Under the pieces are notes generated by a model. It saw only the letters and a program-made list of their open reading frames with translations. It was not told the origin of the DNA and made no database searches. Of a stretch of 64,000 nucleotides of DNA, positions 7,709 to 16,566 are shown in pieces. The DNA is from Paenibacillus glycanilyticus (GTDB lineage: Bacteria > Bacillota > Bacilli > Paenibacillales > Paenibacillaceae): NCBI RefSeq assembly GCF_030161375.1, contig NZ_BSSQ01000014.1, forward strand, positions 124,001-188,000. The letters are read 5' to 3'. Position 1 is the first letter of the stretch, and each line of letters starts with the position of its first letter. A program made the position numbers and the translations under genes.

Positions 7709-8851
7709 TTACATTTGAATAGGAACGCGCTCGACAATTTCAATGCCATGGCCTTCCAAACCTCTGATCTTGCGCGGGTTATTCGATAATAGGCGCATTT
7801 GGCGCACACCCAGATCACGCAAGATTTGAGCGCCTACCCCGTAATCGCGAAGCTCAAGCTTAGGTTTTTGCGCTTCATGGTCCTGCCCTTGATCAAGCTG
7901 TGCATAGGCTTTCAGCTTATTCACAAGTCCAGTCCCGTCCTGGCGCATATAAAGAAGAATTCCGCTGCCCGCATCGCTAATCTGCTTCAAAGCCGCTTGC
8001 AGCTGGGATCCGCAGTTGCAGCGCTTCGAGTGGAACACGTCCCCCGTCACGCATTCGGAATGAACCCGGACCAATACCGGCTTCTGCGAATCAATCTGGC
8101 CTTTGACAAAAGCGACATGTTCCTTGCCGTCTGCCTGATTGGAGAACGCTATGGCTTTGAAATCGCCAAATTCGGTTGGCATGTCAACCTCAACGATACG
8201 GTCAACCAACTTCTCCTTCGCGTTGCGATAAGCGATCATTCCTTGAATCGTAATGAGCTTGAGGTCGTGTTTTTCTTTGAAAATAACGAGATCCGGCAGA
8301 CGGGCCATCGTACCGTCCTCTTTAATAATCTCGCAGATAACGGCTGCCGGCTCCGAGCCGCACATACGCGCCAGGTCTATGCCTGCTTCCGTGTGGCCGG
8401 CGCGGCGGATGACGCCGCCATCCTTGGCAACAAGCGGGAATATATGTCCGGGTTTACGGAAATCGGTTGGTTTCGTTTCCGGATCAATTAGCGATTTGAC
8501 CGTTTGAGACCGTTCAAAGGCTGAAATTCCCGTTGTTGTCGAAACATGGTCGACCGATACGGTAAAGGCTGTGCCATGATAATCCGTATTGTGCTGGACC
8601 ATGGGAGGCAGATCGAGCTGCTCGGCGCGTTCTTGCGTAATAGGCACGCACACGAGGCCACGGGCTTCCGTAATCATGAAATTGATGACTTCCGGCGTAG
8701 CTGTCTCCGCCAGCGCGATTAAGTCCCCTTCATTCTCGCGGTCCTCGTCATCCACGACAATGATTGGCTTTCCGGCTTTCAAATCCTCAAGCGCCGCCTC
8801 AATCGAGTCGAACAATTCCTCCTGCAGGCCAAGCTCTTGTTTGTTCATCAT
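7709..8851 (-). CDS. ribBA: Bifunctional DHBP synthase / GTP cyclohydrolase II
   Basis: A 380-residue fusion enzyme feeding both branches of riboflavin synthesis. The N-terminal half (to about residue 200) is 3,4-dihydroxy-2-butanone-4-phosphate synthase, with [13 protein letters not shown] and the RAGHTEAG motif. The C-terminal half is GTP cyclohydrolase II, with the zinc cysteines in [18 protein letters not shown] and the RQDGTG loop. Two ATG codons are adjacent; the second (8848) has the better distance to GGAGGG. It lies 30 bases after ribE and 47 before ribH. Confidence 0.96.
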   Translation of the reverse strand: MMNKQELGLQEELFDSIEAALEDLKAGKPIIVVDDEDRENEGDLIALAETATPEVINFMITEARGLVCVPITQERAEQLDLPPMVQHNTDYHGTAFTVSVDHVSTTTGISAFERSQTVKSLIDPETKPTDFRKPGHIFPLVAKDGGVIRRAGHTEAGIDLARMCGSEPAAVICEIIKEDGTMARLPDLVIFKEKHDLKLITIQGMIAYRNAKEKLVDRIVEVDMPTEFGDFKAIAFSNQADGKEHVAFVKGQIDSQKPVLVRVHSECVTGDVFHSKRCNCGSQLQAALKQISDAGSGILLYMRQDGTGLVNKLKAYAQLDQGQDHEAQKPKLELRDYGVGAQILRDLGVRQMRLLSNNPRKIRGLEGHGIEIVERVPIQM

Positions 8852-8881
8852 TATCCCTCCTTCTATCCCATTCTCTATGGA

Positions 8882-9556
8882 TTATAGAAATCCGTTCTCG
8901 CTCAAAAAAGCGGCGCTGATCTTCGATTCCTTCCCGCTGCCGGATCTTCCGTTGTCCTTCGCGGGTTTGTAATGAAGCAGATGGTCAACGTATTTGCCGA
9001 TCACATCGCATTCGATATTAACCGAATCCCCGGCTTTTTTGTTTTGCAGAGCGGTCTCTGCCAATGTATGCGGAATGACCGATACCGAAAATCCAGAAGC
9101 ATTGGTGCCAACAACCGTCAGGCTAATCCCGTCAATGGTGATTGAGCCCTTGGGTATGACGTACCGCAGCATCTCGTCGTCAGACAGCCGGATGGCGAAC
9201 ACAACCGCATTCGCGTCCGTCTCGCGTCCCGTGATGACGCCAACGCCGTCAACATGCCCTTGCACAATATGGCCGCCGAACCGTCCGCCAGCGAGCATCG
9301 CCCGCTCCAGGTTCACTTCCTGGCCCGGACGGAGCTGGTGCAGATTGGACTTCCGGAACGTCTCCGGCATCACATCCGCATCAAAGGACGTTCGGTCGAA
9401 AGCGATGACCGTCAGACAGACTCCGTTCACGGAAATGCTGTCACCCATTGCGACGCCTTCCGTCACCTTGGAAGCCTCTAACGTAAGCACCATCGCTTCG
9501 CCTTGCTTCTTGACCCGTCTTAATGTGCCAACTTCTTCAACCAAGCCGGTAAACAC
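8882..9556 (-). CDS. ribE: Riboflavin synthase, alpha subunit type
   Basis: A 224-residue enzyme that dismutates two lumazine molecules into riboflavin and a pyrimidine. It has the two internally repeated lumazine-binding domains: the first with GDSISVNGVCLTV and the second with GSITIDGISLTVVG. The start is GTG at 9556, giving MFTGLVEEVG, the universal beginning; a GTG two codons earlier overlaps the GGGGGA ribosome site itself. It overlaps no neighbour and sits between ribD and ribBA. In B. subtilis this gene was formerly called ribB. Confidence 0.95.
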   Translation of the reverse strand: MFTGLVEEVGTLRRVKKQGEAMVLTLEASKVTEGVAMGDSISVNGVCLTVIAFDRTSFDADVMPETFRKSNLHQLRPGQEVNLERAMLAGGRFGGHIVQGHVDGVGVITGRETDANAVVFAIRLSDDEMLRYVIPKGSITIDGISLTVVGTNASGFSVSVIPHTLAETALQNKKAGDSVNIECDVIGKYVDHLLHYKPAKDNGRSGSGKESKISAAFLSENGFL

Positions 9557-9571
9557 GGGCACTCCCCCAAT

Positions 9572-10678
9572 CTATTCATTGCCATAGGCAGGATATCCCG
9601 AAATGCAAATATCTTCGCCTGCCATTTCAACCTTTACATGCTCCAGCTCAATGGCTTGCGCCATCTTCTCGAATCCAGCGAATGTGAAGGTGCCGGGAGC
9701 ATCTATGCCGCCAATAATTTTGGCAGCCATATAAATCATAATCTTATCGATTAAGCCCGCTTCCAGCATCGCTCCGTTCAGCTTGCCGCCGCCTTCGAGC
9801 AAGATGGAACCAATCTCGAGTTCACCGAGCTTGCGTATCGCTTCGGCTAGATCAACCTGTGCCCCATCGCCGCAGCGGATCACTTCAACGCCTGCCTGAA
9901 CAAGCGCTGCCTCTCGTGCTGCATCGGCCTGGCCGGAAGCGATAACCAACGTACGGGCTAAGCCGTCCGTTACTACTCTGGCATTGAGCGGCAATCGAAG
10001 CTGGCTATCGACAATGATGCGAACCGGGTGAATGGCCGGAACGGCCGCGCGGGTCGTAAGTTGAGGATCGTCCGCAAGCAACGTGCCAATGCCCACCATA
10101 ATCGCTTCATGCTGATGCCGCAGCGTATGTACCTGCTCGCGGGCCGCCGCTCCCGTAATCCAGCGGCTGTCCCCTGTACGGGAAGCGATCTTGCCGTCCA
10201 GCGTGCTTGCCGTCTTGAGCGTAACGAACGGAAGTTTCGTCGTAATGTACTTGTTGAACTTCTCATTCATGCTTCTGGACTGTTCATCCAGCAACCCCAC
10301 TTCAACCTCGATGCCTTCCTCCCGGAGACGCGCGATGCCCCTGCCCGCTACTTGCGGATTCGGGTCGGTCGTTGCTACGACAACGCGGGCGGCCTTGGCA
10401 TTGATGATGCGCTCGCAGCAAGGCGGCGTTTTCCCGAAATGGCTGCATGGTTCCAGCGTAACATACACGGTCGCCCCTTCCGCTTCGTCGCCGGCCATCT
10501 GCAAGGCATGCACCTCGGCATGGCCCGTTCCTCTCTTGAGATGCGTGCCAACGCCGATAATGCGTCCTTCTTTGACGACTACGCAACCTACGACCGGATT
10601 AATGCCGGTCTGCCCGGAAGCTTTCGCCGCCAGATCAAGTGCAAGACTCATATAATAAGAATCATTTAGTACGTCCAT
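9572..10678 (-). CDS. ribD: Bifunctional riboflavin deaminase/reductase
   Basis: A 368-residue two-domain enzyme. The N-terminal deaminase holds the zinc motif HAE and PCSHFGKTPPCC, and the C-terminal reductase has TLDGKIAS and LLEGGGKLNG. It is the first gene of the rib operon. I chose ATG 10678 (MDVLNDSYYMSLALDLA) because it matches the family's beginning. An earlier in-frame ATG at 10699 lies inside the riboswitch terminator stem and adds residues without family match. The only purine-rich ribosome site, GGGGG, is the 3' arm of that terminator, about 14 bases before the start. Confidence 0.94.
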   Translation of the reverse strand: MDVLNDSYYMSLALDLAAKASGQTGINPVVGCVVVKEGRIIGVGTHLKRGTGHAEVHALQMAGDEAEGATVYVTLEPCSHFGKTPPCCERIINAKAARVVVATTDPNPQVAGRGIARLREEGIEVEVGLLDEQSRSMNEKFNKYITTKLPFVTLKTASTLDGKIASRTGDSRWITGAAAREQVHTLRHQHEAIMVGIGTLLADDPQLTTRAAVPAIHPVRIIVDSQLRLPLNARVVTDGLARTLVIASGQADAAREAALVQAGVEVIRCGDGAQVDLAEAIRKLGELEIGSILLEGGGKLNGAMLEAGLIDKIMIYMAAKIIGGIDAPGTFTFAGFEKMAQAIELEHVKVEMAGEDICISGYPAYGNE

Positions 10679-10684
10679 AAATGC

Positions 10685-10721
10685 AAAAAACACCCCCATT
10701 AGCCAGCTTAGCCAACGGGGG
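10685..10721 (-). terminator. Riboswitch-controlled terminator before ribD
   Basis: On the minus strand CCCCCGTTGGC (10711-10721) pairs with GCTAATGGGGG (10693-10703), using two G-U pairs, and is followed by TGTTTTTTG. It lies between the FMN aptamer and ribD and is the likely transcription switch. Confidence 0.88.
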
Positions 10722-10848
10722 TGGGAATTTAACCATTCGACGACTGCATAAATAAGCTTAATAAACCTACCCTCTTATGCTTGTGAAAATAAGCACAAGA
10801 AAAAATAAGCATGAAAAAAGCTTTCGCGCATATCGCTTCGAATGTGTC

Positions 10849-11048
10849 TCCTTCTCCCATCCAGACTATACTGTCGGTCCCGGAATTGCACCAGGTCCAC
10901 CGTTCCGGTTAAGGCAATGCGATGAATCGCTCTTGCCTTATTCGGCCCGGGTCACGGACTGACGAGAAAGCGCCGCACGCCGGATTTCCGGATGTGCAGG
11001 CGCTGCTCGATCACCGCCGGTTGGGATTTTCACCCTGCCCCGAAGGTA
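10849..11048 (-). promoter_or_regulatory. FMN riboswitch (RFN element)
   Basis: The minus strand carries the conserved RFN blocks in order: CTTCGGGGCAGGGTGAAAAT, CCGGCGGTGATCGAGC, TCCGTGACCCGGGCCG, GGTGGACCTGGTGCAATTCC and AGTCTGGATGGGAGAAGG. One variable stem is extended. FMN binding should favour the terminator at 10685-10721 and lower ribD-ribE-ribBA-ribH expression. The stretch from 10722 to 10848 between aptamer and terminator holds AT-rich sequence with small hairpins and no gene. Confidence 0.97.
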
Positions 11049-11082
11049 AGCCACAAACTATAAATTTGTTAGTATCTTAACA

Positions 11083-11514
11083 TTAAACTTCGTAAACTTC
11101 AACCTTTTGCATTTTGTCGCGTCCTTTGAACGCGTCAACATGCTCCATGCCTTTGGCAACTTTGCCAAATACCGTATGTTGGCCGTCAAGATGCGGCTGC
11201 GGCTGGTAGCCAATGTAGAACTGGCTTCCGCCTGTGTTGCGGCCTGCATGTGCCATTGCGAGCGAACCGCGCTCATGTTTGTTCGGGTTGATCTCGCAAT
11301 TGATCGTGTAGCCAGGACCGCCTGTGCCAGTACCGTTAGGGCAGCCGCCTTGCGCAACGAAGCCAGGAATAACGCGGTGGAATACCACGCCGTTATAGAA
11401 ACCTTCGTTTGCAAGCTTTTCGAAGTTTGCTACCGTATTTGGAGCATCTTGTTCGAACAGATCGAGAATAACCTCTGCACCGTTCTCAAGTGTGATTTTT
11501 GCTTGTTTAGCCAT
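11083..11514 (-). CDS. ppiB: Peptidyl-prolyl cis-trans isomerase (cyclophilin)
   Basis: A 143-residue cytoplasmic cyclophilin that speeds proline isomerisation during folding. It has the active-site segments [22 protein letters not shown], and [21 protein letters not shown]. The methionine at 11514 (MAKQAKITL) matches the usual N-terminus; an ATG three codons upstream is closer to the AAAGG site, so either may be used. It lies between lysA and the FMN riboswitch, the same order as in B. subtilis. Confidence 0.95.
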   Translation of the reverse strand: MAKQAKITLENGAEVILDLFEQDAPNTVANFEKLANEGFYNGVVFHRVIPGFVAQGGCPNGTGTGGPGYTINCEINPNKHERGSLAMAHAGRNTGGSQFYIGYQPQPHLDGQHTVFGKVAKGMEHVDAFKGRDKMQKVEVYEV

Positions 11515-11568
11515 GTGTAACATCTACCTTTCTTTGTCCGAATAAGACTACGTTACCAAATTTAACCC

Positions 11569-12897
11569 TTACTTAGCAAGCGATTTGCTCAGTCTTGCCG
11601 GAATTACGTCGTTTCCAACGATATTATCAAGCGTTTCGCGCTGAACGACAACGTCGGATTGACCGTCTTTTACGAAGACAACGGCAGGGCGGCGGAAGCG
11701 GTTATAGTTGCTCGCCATCGAGTAGTTATACGCGCCCGTACAGAATACGGCAAGCAGATCGCCCGTTTCGGCTTTTGGCAGCTGAAGGTCAATGATCAGC
11801 TTGTCGCCGCTCTCGCATGCTTTGCCCGCAATGGTAACCGTCTCCGTGTTCGCTTCGTTAGCACGGTTCGCCAGAATAGCCTCGTATTCGGATTGATATA
11901 GCGCCGGGCGAGGATTATCCATCATGCCGCCGTCTACCGCAATGTACTTGCGTACGCCGGGAATGTCCTTCATCGTGCCAACGGTGTACAGGGTTGTACC
12001 AGCATCGCCCACAATGCTGCGGCCCGGCTCCACCCAGATCTCGGGAAGAGGGAAATTAGCTGCCGTGAAATTCGCAATAACCGCATTCGTAATTGCGGCT
12101 ACATATTCGGATACCGGAAGCGGCGTGTCCCCTTCCACATAACGGATGCCGAAACCGCCGCCAAGGTTAACAACCTTGAAGATCAGACCAAGCTCGTCAC
12201 GGATTTGGACGGCAAACGCGGCAACTTTATCAACGGCCATGCGGAAGCCGTCTACTTCAAAGATTTGGGAGCCGATATGGGAATGCACGCCTAGAATTTC
12301 GATGTTCGGCAGCTGCATGGCTTCCTTAATCGCTTGCTTCGCCGCACCGTTGCCAAGGTCGAAGCCAAATTTCGAATCCTCTTGGCCAGTGGAAATATAT
12401 TCATGCGTATGCGCTTCTACGCCTGGTGTAATCCGGAACAAAATTTTCACTTTTTTGCCTTTGTCGGCAGCAAGAGCGTTCAGCAGGCGCAGCTCGACAA
12501 AGTTGTCGACTACAAAACATCCGATGTTCGCGTCGAGTGCCATGTTAATCTCGTCCGGTGTCTTGTTATTGCCGTGGAAATGTATGCGGCTAGCCGGGAA
12601 GCCGGCTTGAAGAGCCGTGTAAAGCTCACCGTCGGATACGACGTCGAGCGATAAACCTTCTTGATCGGCAATGGCGCACATCGCCATAACCGAAAACGCT
12701 TTGCTCGCATAAGCAACCTGGAATTTCAGGCCGGTCTCGTTAAAAGCCGACACATATTCGTTTGCGCGTTGCCGAATTAAGGCCTCGTCCACAATGTACA
12801 GCGGGGTACCGTATTCTTTTGCCAGATCCGTTACGTCGACTCCGCCAATTTCCAGGTGCCCCTGGGCATTTATTTTGCTTGTGCCATGTAAGTACAC
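11569..12897 (-). CDS. lysA: Diaminopimelate decarboxylase
   Basis: A 442-residue PLP enzyme that makes L-lysine from meso-diaminopimelate, the last step of the pathway. Signatures are the PLP lysine in VAYASKAF, HVHSHIGSQI-type GVHSHIGSQI, the NLGGGFGIRY loop and the EPGRSIV site; GKACESGD lies near the C-terminal half. I chose GTG 12897, which gives MYLHGTSKINAQGHLEIGG, the standard beginning, with GGGGG ten bases upstream. A longer upstream frame is not family-like. It follows spoVAF and precedes ppiB, as in B. subtilis. No lysine riboswitch is seen. Confidence 0.96.
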   Translation of the reverse strand: MYLHGTSKINAQGHLEIGGVDVTDLAKEYGTPLYIVDEALIRQRANEYVSAFNETGLKFQVAYASKAFSVMAMCAIADQEGLSLDVVSDGELYTALQAGFPASRIHFHGNNKTPDEINMALDANIGCFVVDNFVELRLLNALAADKGKKVKILFRITPGVEAHTHEYISTGQEDSKFGFDLGNGAAKQAIKEAMQLPNIEILGVHSHIGSQIFEVDGFRMAVDKVAAFAVQIRDELGLIFKVVNLGGGFGIRYVEGDTPLPVSEYVAAITNAVIANFTAANFPLPEIWVEPGRSIVGDAGTTLYTVGTMKDIPGVRKYIAVDGGMMDNPRPALYQSEYEAILANRANEANTETVTIAGKACESGDKLIIDLQLPKAETGDLLAVFCTGAYNYSMASNYNRFRRPAVVFVKDGQSDVVVQRETLDNIVGNDVIPARLSKSLAK

Positions 12898-13010
12898 GAT
12901 TTCTTTTCCCCCTAATAGAAGCTGATTACGATTTGCACCAATAGCCACAGTATATCGCAATCTAACCTTGAGAGAAATGGATAAATCAACATTTCATTTG
13001 TATTTATTAT

Positions 13011-14654
13011 CTACGACTTGGACCGCGGCATTTTGTCGCTTTGTTGCGGGCGAAGCAGGTTTGGACGGGTCCTGTTCTTGAGCACCGGCTTCCGCACGAT
13101 GATGTTCCACATCGCGCGGTAATCGAACGGAATAAACGGCCACATATACGGACGGTTGAACGAACGCTGCATGCAAAGCATGATCAGAATAGCGGTTGTC
13201 GCAACTACAAATCCAGGAGCATAGAACAGCGAAACCGCTACGATAAGCACCAGCCTGACTATCCGGTTCGCGAGACCAAGCTCATAACTTGGGGTAGCGA
13301 ACATCCCAATCGCGGCGATGGCCATATAGAGAATAACTTCGTTGATAAAAAGCCCGGTCTTGACCGCTATATCGCCAACCATGATGGCGGCAACGAGAGA
13401 GACGGCCGTAGCTAGCGTTGACGGGGTGTGGACGGATGCCAGCCGCATGAGATCGACGCCTAATTCAACGATCAGAAACTGTACGATCAGCGGCAGCTTG
13501 CCGACTTTTTCCGGTCCGAGAAATTCCAGCGCTTGCGGCTTCAGATCCGGATGAATAACAAACAGAAGCCATAGCGGCAATAGAAACAGCGACGAGAAAA
13601 TGCCGATAAACCTGACCCAGCGCAAATAAGTGCCGATGAACGGCGTTTGCCGGTTCTCCTCCGCGTGTTGGATCAAATCGAAGAAAGTCGTTGGCAATAT
13701 CATCGCGCTTGGAGAAGTATCCACAAATACAACGACGTTCCCTTCCAGCAAATGCGCCGCTACAACGTCCGGCCTCTCCGAATAACGGACAAGCGGAAAC
13801 GGATTCCACCCCCGCTGCACCGTTGCTTCCTCCAGCTGTTTGTCAGCCAGTGGCAAGCCGTCGATATGTACTAGCTCGATTTTGTCCTTGATCGATTTGA
13901 CGAGCTCAGGATCCGCCAAATCGTTAATATAAGCGATACAAATATCCGATTGCGTCCGTTCCCCGACTCTGACAAGCTCGTAACGCAGCTGAGGGTCGCG
14001 CAGACGTCTGCGGACGAGGGAAATGTTCATCATCATCGTCTCGACGAAGCCGTCCCGGCTGCCCCTAACGACGCGCTCAAGCTGCGGTTCATCCGGGCTG
14101 CGGGCCGGGAATGCTTTGGCATCGATAATAATCGCGTTAGGTTCCTTATCGATAAACATCGCAGTCGACCCGGACAACACGAAGGTGAGCATTTCGTTCC
14201 ACTTTTCCTTCTTCTCCGCCTGGGCCGCGGGAACGTACATGTTCAGAAAATTATGGAAGGCATCGCCGGTCACTTCATCGGACTGCAGGTAAGTAAGACG
14301 TTTCAGAATTTCGGTCAAAATCGTATCCTTGGCGAGACCATTCATATAGAAAAAGGCAACGCGACGATTACCAAACGTCATCTCGCGCACGACGATATCG
14401 AAGCTGACCTTGTATCCTACCTCGTTCTCCAGCCGTTTGTATACTTCGTCCAGACTATCGGGGATAACATCATCTTTGTCCGAACTTTTTTCTTTCTTTT
14501 CATGCGATTGTTTTGGTTTCGATGCTCGGTCCGTTAATTCAAAAGGAGGAGTCGGAATCGCCATTCCTTGCTCCTCGTTTTTTTGCTCTGCGGGTATGTA
14601 CATATACGGGGGTTCCCCGTTTGATTGCTCCCGCTCTTTCTCCTTATCGGTCAT
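13011..14654 (-). CDS. spoVAF: GerA-family spore protein SpoVAF
   Basis: A 547-residue protein of the GerA/SpoVAF family. A charged, low-complexity first 65 residues lead into the soluble domain (about 70-330), with IAYINDLADPELV and the EGNVVVFVDTSPSAMILP segment, followed by several membrane helices from about residue 340. This family forms the inner-membrane receptors or accessory channels for spore germination. The ATG at 14654 has GGAGG nine bases upstream. Position between spoVAB and lysA identifies it as SpoVAF rather than a free GerAA. The C-terminal tail is basic. Confidence 0.88.
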   Translation of the reverse strand: MTDKEKEREQSNGEPPYMYIPAEQKNEEQGMAIPTPPFELTDRASKPKQSHEKKEKSSDKDDVIPDSLDEVYKRLENEVGYKVSFDIVVREMTFGNRRVAFFYMNGLAKDTILTEILKRLTYLQSDEVTGDAFHNFLNMYVPAAQAEKKEKWNEMLTFVLSGSTAMFIDKEPNAIIIDAKAFPARSPDEPQLERVVRGSRDGFVETMMMNISLVRRRLRDPQLRYELVRVGERTQSDICIAYINDLADPELVKSIKDKIELVHIDGLPLADKQLEEATVQRGWNPFPLVRYSERPDVVAAHLLEGNVVVFVDTSPSAMILPTTFFDLIQHAEENRQTPFIGTYLRWVRFIGIFSSLFLLPLWLLFVIHPDLKPQALEFLGPEKVGKLPLIVQFLIVELGVDLMRLASVHTPSTLATAVSLVAAIMVGDIAVKTGLFINEVILYMAIAAIGMFATPSYELGLANRIVRLVLIVAVSLFYAPGFVVATTAILIMLCMQRSFNRPYMWPFIPFDYRAMWNIIVRKPVLKNRTRPNLLRPQQSDKMPRSKS

Positions 14655-14686
14655 CCTCATCAACCTCCATGCCGTTAATTACTTGC

Positions 14687-15121
14687 CTACCATTGGAAAA
14701 ACAACCAATCAAACAAAGAGCCTAACGTCTTGCCAAGCACCATTGCCATGACTAGACCCACCAAATAATCGGATAAATTCATGCGTTTCGCCAGAATAGG
14801 CAGAACGTTCATTACTTCCGTCAAAGCCCCCGCCAGCATGCCGACAAACACGCCGGCCATCAATCCGGCAACTGATAAGATCAGCGCTTTGGGCAGAGAC
14901 AGCCGCCAGTCCATAAAGTCGGCAAACGTCCAGTACATGGAACCGCAAATGACCGCCGTCTCGAACCAGATGGACATGCGGTACGCATAAGCGATTTGGG
15001 CTAGCCTTGGAATCAAGTCGAGCACGATCAGGAACGCTACCAACCCGCTCCCGACGGCAAGACCGCCGGACAAGCCAAGCAGCATGATGAATAGATGCAT
15101 GAGCCAGTCACCCATCGTCAT
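14687..15121 (-). CDS. spoVAB: Stage V sporulation protein AB
   Basis: A 144-residue membrane protein with four or five hydrophobic helices. The N-terminal LGLSGGLAVGSGLVAFL, then LIPRLAQIA and the internal GVFVGMLAGALTEVMNVLPILA segment, matches SpoVAB. It belongs to the membrane complex that moves Ca-dipicolinate into the spore core and out at germination. It overlaps spoVAA by 14 bases and precedes spoVAF by 32 bases. Its start is ATG at 15121, or ATG at 15115. Confidence 0.92.
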   Translation of the reverse strand: MTMGDWLMHLFIMLLGLSGGLAVGSGLVAFLIVLDLIPRLAQIAYAYRMSIWFETAVICGSMYWTFADFMDWRLSLPKALILSVAGLMAGVFVGMLAGALTEVMNVLPILAKRMNLSDYLVGLVMAMVLGKTLGSLFDWLFFQW

Positions 15122-15758
15122 TCCCCCGCTCGCCGTGCTGGTTGTTTTTTTTGCGCATTTCGTCGGCGATTACATACGCATTCACATTTTCCTGGTACGT
15201 ATAAAGTTCAACCTCAAGAGGGTTTGGCTCCTCGTTGAATCTCTTCTTGAACAAATGGTTGAAGAACAGGATCATGCCAAGGCCAATGCCAAGCGAATAC
15301 GGCACCTGAAACCATAACGGATGTTCGGATCGTTCGCCCGTCAATAGCTCGACGATTCGGATGTGAACTTCCTTCATGCTTACGTCGGTATGGAAATTCA
15401 TAATCGCAAGGCCCGCACCAAAGAAGAGAAGCAGCCACGCAAATATTAGCACGACGATACGGGGCTTCTGCGGTTTAGGCGAAATCATGATGAGTACCTG
15501 AGGATCCCCGTAAGCCTCTACGGACAACTCGGGTGCAGCCTCGCGAATAACTCTGACGATTTGGAGCAAATCGATAACGACTCGGTTGCCGTCCCCTTTG
15601 TGATGGCGGTACAGCACCAGTTCGTTTAATTGCTGTTCCAGCTCCTCGTTAGGAGCAAGCAACCTCGACACCTGACCAAGCGTTACGCTCCGCTCCGGCC
15701 GGATATTCACTTTTTTCTTGAGACGAAGATAGAGGGCGGATGGCTGGGTAGTGTCCAT
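15108..15758 (-). CDS. spoVAA: Stage V sporulation protein AA
   Basis: A 216-residue protein with a cytoplasmic N-terminal domain (residues 1-95, including LYLRLKKKVNIRP) and two membrane helices at about 102-120 and 145-170, as in SpoVAA. It is the first gene of the spoVA transcript, made in the forespore under sigma-G in B. subtilis. A sigma-G-like promoter lies 42 bases upstream of the start. The ATG at 15758 has AAAGGA. It overlaps spoVAB, which suggests translational coupling. Confidence 0.92.
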   Translation of the reverse strand: MDTTQPSALYLRLKKKVNIRPERSVTLGQVSRLLAPNEELEQQLNELVLYRHHKGDGNRVVIDLLQIVRVIREAAPELSVEAYGDPQVLIMISPKPQKPRIVVLIFAWLLLFFGAGLAIMNFHTDVSMKEVHIRIVELLTGERSEHPLWFQVPYSLGIGLGMILFFNHLFKKRFNEEPNPLEVELYTYQENVNAYVIADEMRKKNNQHGERGNDDG

Positions 15759-15799
15759 CTGTCATCATTCCTTTATCTGCATAGGGTTTACTTCCCTGT

Positions 15800-15830
15800 T
15801 AGTATGAGATAAGGAGATAACGGATAGTCA
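15800..15830 (-). promoter_or_regulatory. Sigma-G-like promoter of spoVA
   Basis: On the minus strand TGACTA (15825-15830) and CATACTA (15800-15806) are separated by 18 bases. The -10 is perfect for forespore sigma factors; the -35 differs at one base from TGAATA. B. subtilis spoVA is sigma-G dependent. Confidence 0.7.
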
Positions 15831-15945
15831 TGCTTATAAAGGTAAAATAAAGAAACTCTCAGCTCTTATGTTGATCATGCAGAAGGATTAACTTCTTCTT
15901 GGAAGAAATTTATTCAAGAACTACTGTCGCAGGAGGACACGAAAC

Positions 15946-16458
15946 ATGAATCGGATTGCCATAATAGGCTCGGGCGGCGCCGGCAAATCAACATTAGCCA
16001 GAAAGCTCGGCCTGCAACTTCACCAGGAGGTTTCCCATCTGGACGCTTTGTTCTGGAAACCCAATTGGGTAGCTGCACCAAAAAGCGAACAGATTACCGT
16101 CCAAACCGAGTTAGTCAAGCAAGACCGATGGATCATTGACGGCAATTACGGCGGTACGCTCGATATACGGTTAAATGCCGCCGATACGATTATTTTCTTG
16201 GATTACCCACGGATTTTATGTTTGTACCGCGCGTTGAAAAGAGTTTTCCAATACCGTCGCCGAACGAGACCAGACATGGGACCGGGCTGCAAAGAAAAAG
16301 TTGATCTGCCGTTTTTGAAATGGATCTGGAATTTCCCAAGAACTACAAAACCGGGGATTGTAAGCAAGCTAGAGCAATTAAGCGGGGAGAAACGGATCCT
16401 TGTATTCAGGTCTCCCGGAGAGGTAAATTGGTTTTTGAAAAAGTTGGAGCACACATGA
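15946..16458 (+). CDS. P-loop nucleotide kinase-like protein (FlaR/adenylate-kinase-related)
   Basis: A 170-residue protein that begins with a P-loop, GSGGAGKSTLARKLG (residues 8-22), followed by the HLDALFWKPNW motif and DGNYGGTLDIRL. This is the AAA-type family often named DNA topology modulation protein FlaR-related; the substrate is unknown, though the fold is kinase-like. It is one of few plus-strand genes here and lies between two sporulation operons transcribed the other way. An AGGAGG site lies upstream of ATG 15946. It ends in a shared terminator with sigF. Confidence 0.75.
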   Translation: MNRIAIIGSGGAGKSTLARKLGLQLHQEVSHLDALFWKPNWVAAPKSEQITVQTELVKQDRWIIDGNYGGTLDIRLNAADTIIFLDYPRILCLYRALKRVFQYRRRTRPDMGPGCKEKVDLPFLKWIWNFPRTTKPGIVSKLEQLSGEKRILVFRSPGEVNWFLKKLEHT

Positions 16459-16460
16459 AA

Positions 16461-16518
16461 AAGACCAAATGGCAGCCAATCGCCTTGAAAAGGCGATGGT
16501 TGTCATTTGGTCTTTTGG
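16461..16518. terminator. Bidirectional terminator between the kinase-like gene and sigF
   Basis: AAGACCAAATG (16461-16471) pairs with CATTTGGTCTT (16504-16514), with an inner stem ATCGCCTT/AAGGCGAT. T-runs follow on both strands. Confidence 0.92.
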
Positions 16519-16566
16519 TTATTGGGCGATTGCGATTTGTTCGCTTCCAAGAGAACATATCGCTAA

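Noticed and set aside
7799..8491. 230-residue open frame opposite ribBA
   Set aside because: Antisense to ribBA, without ribosome site or motifs.
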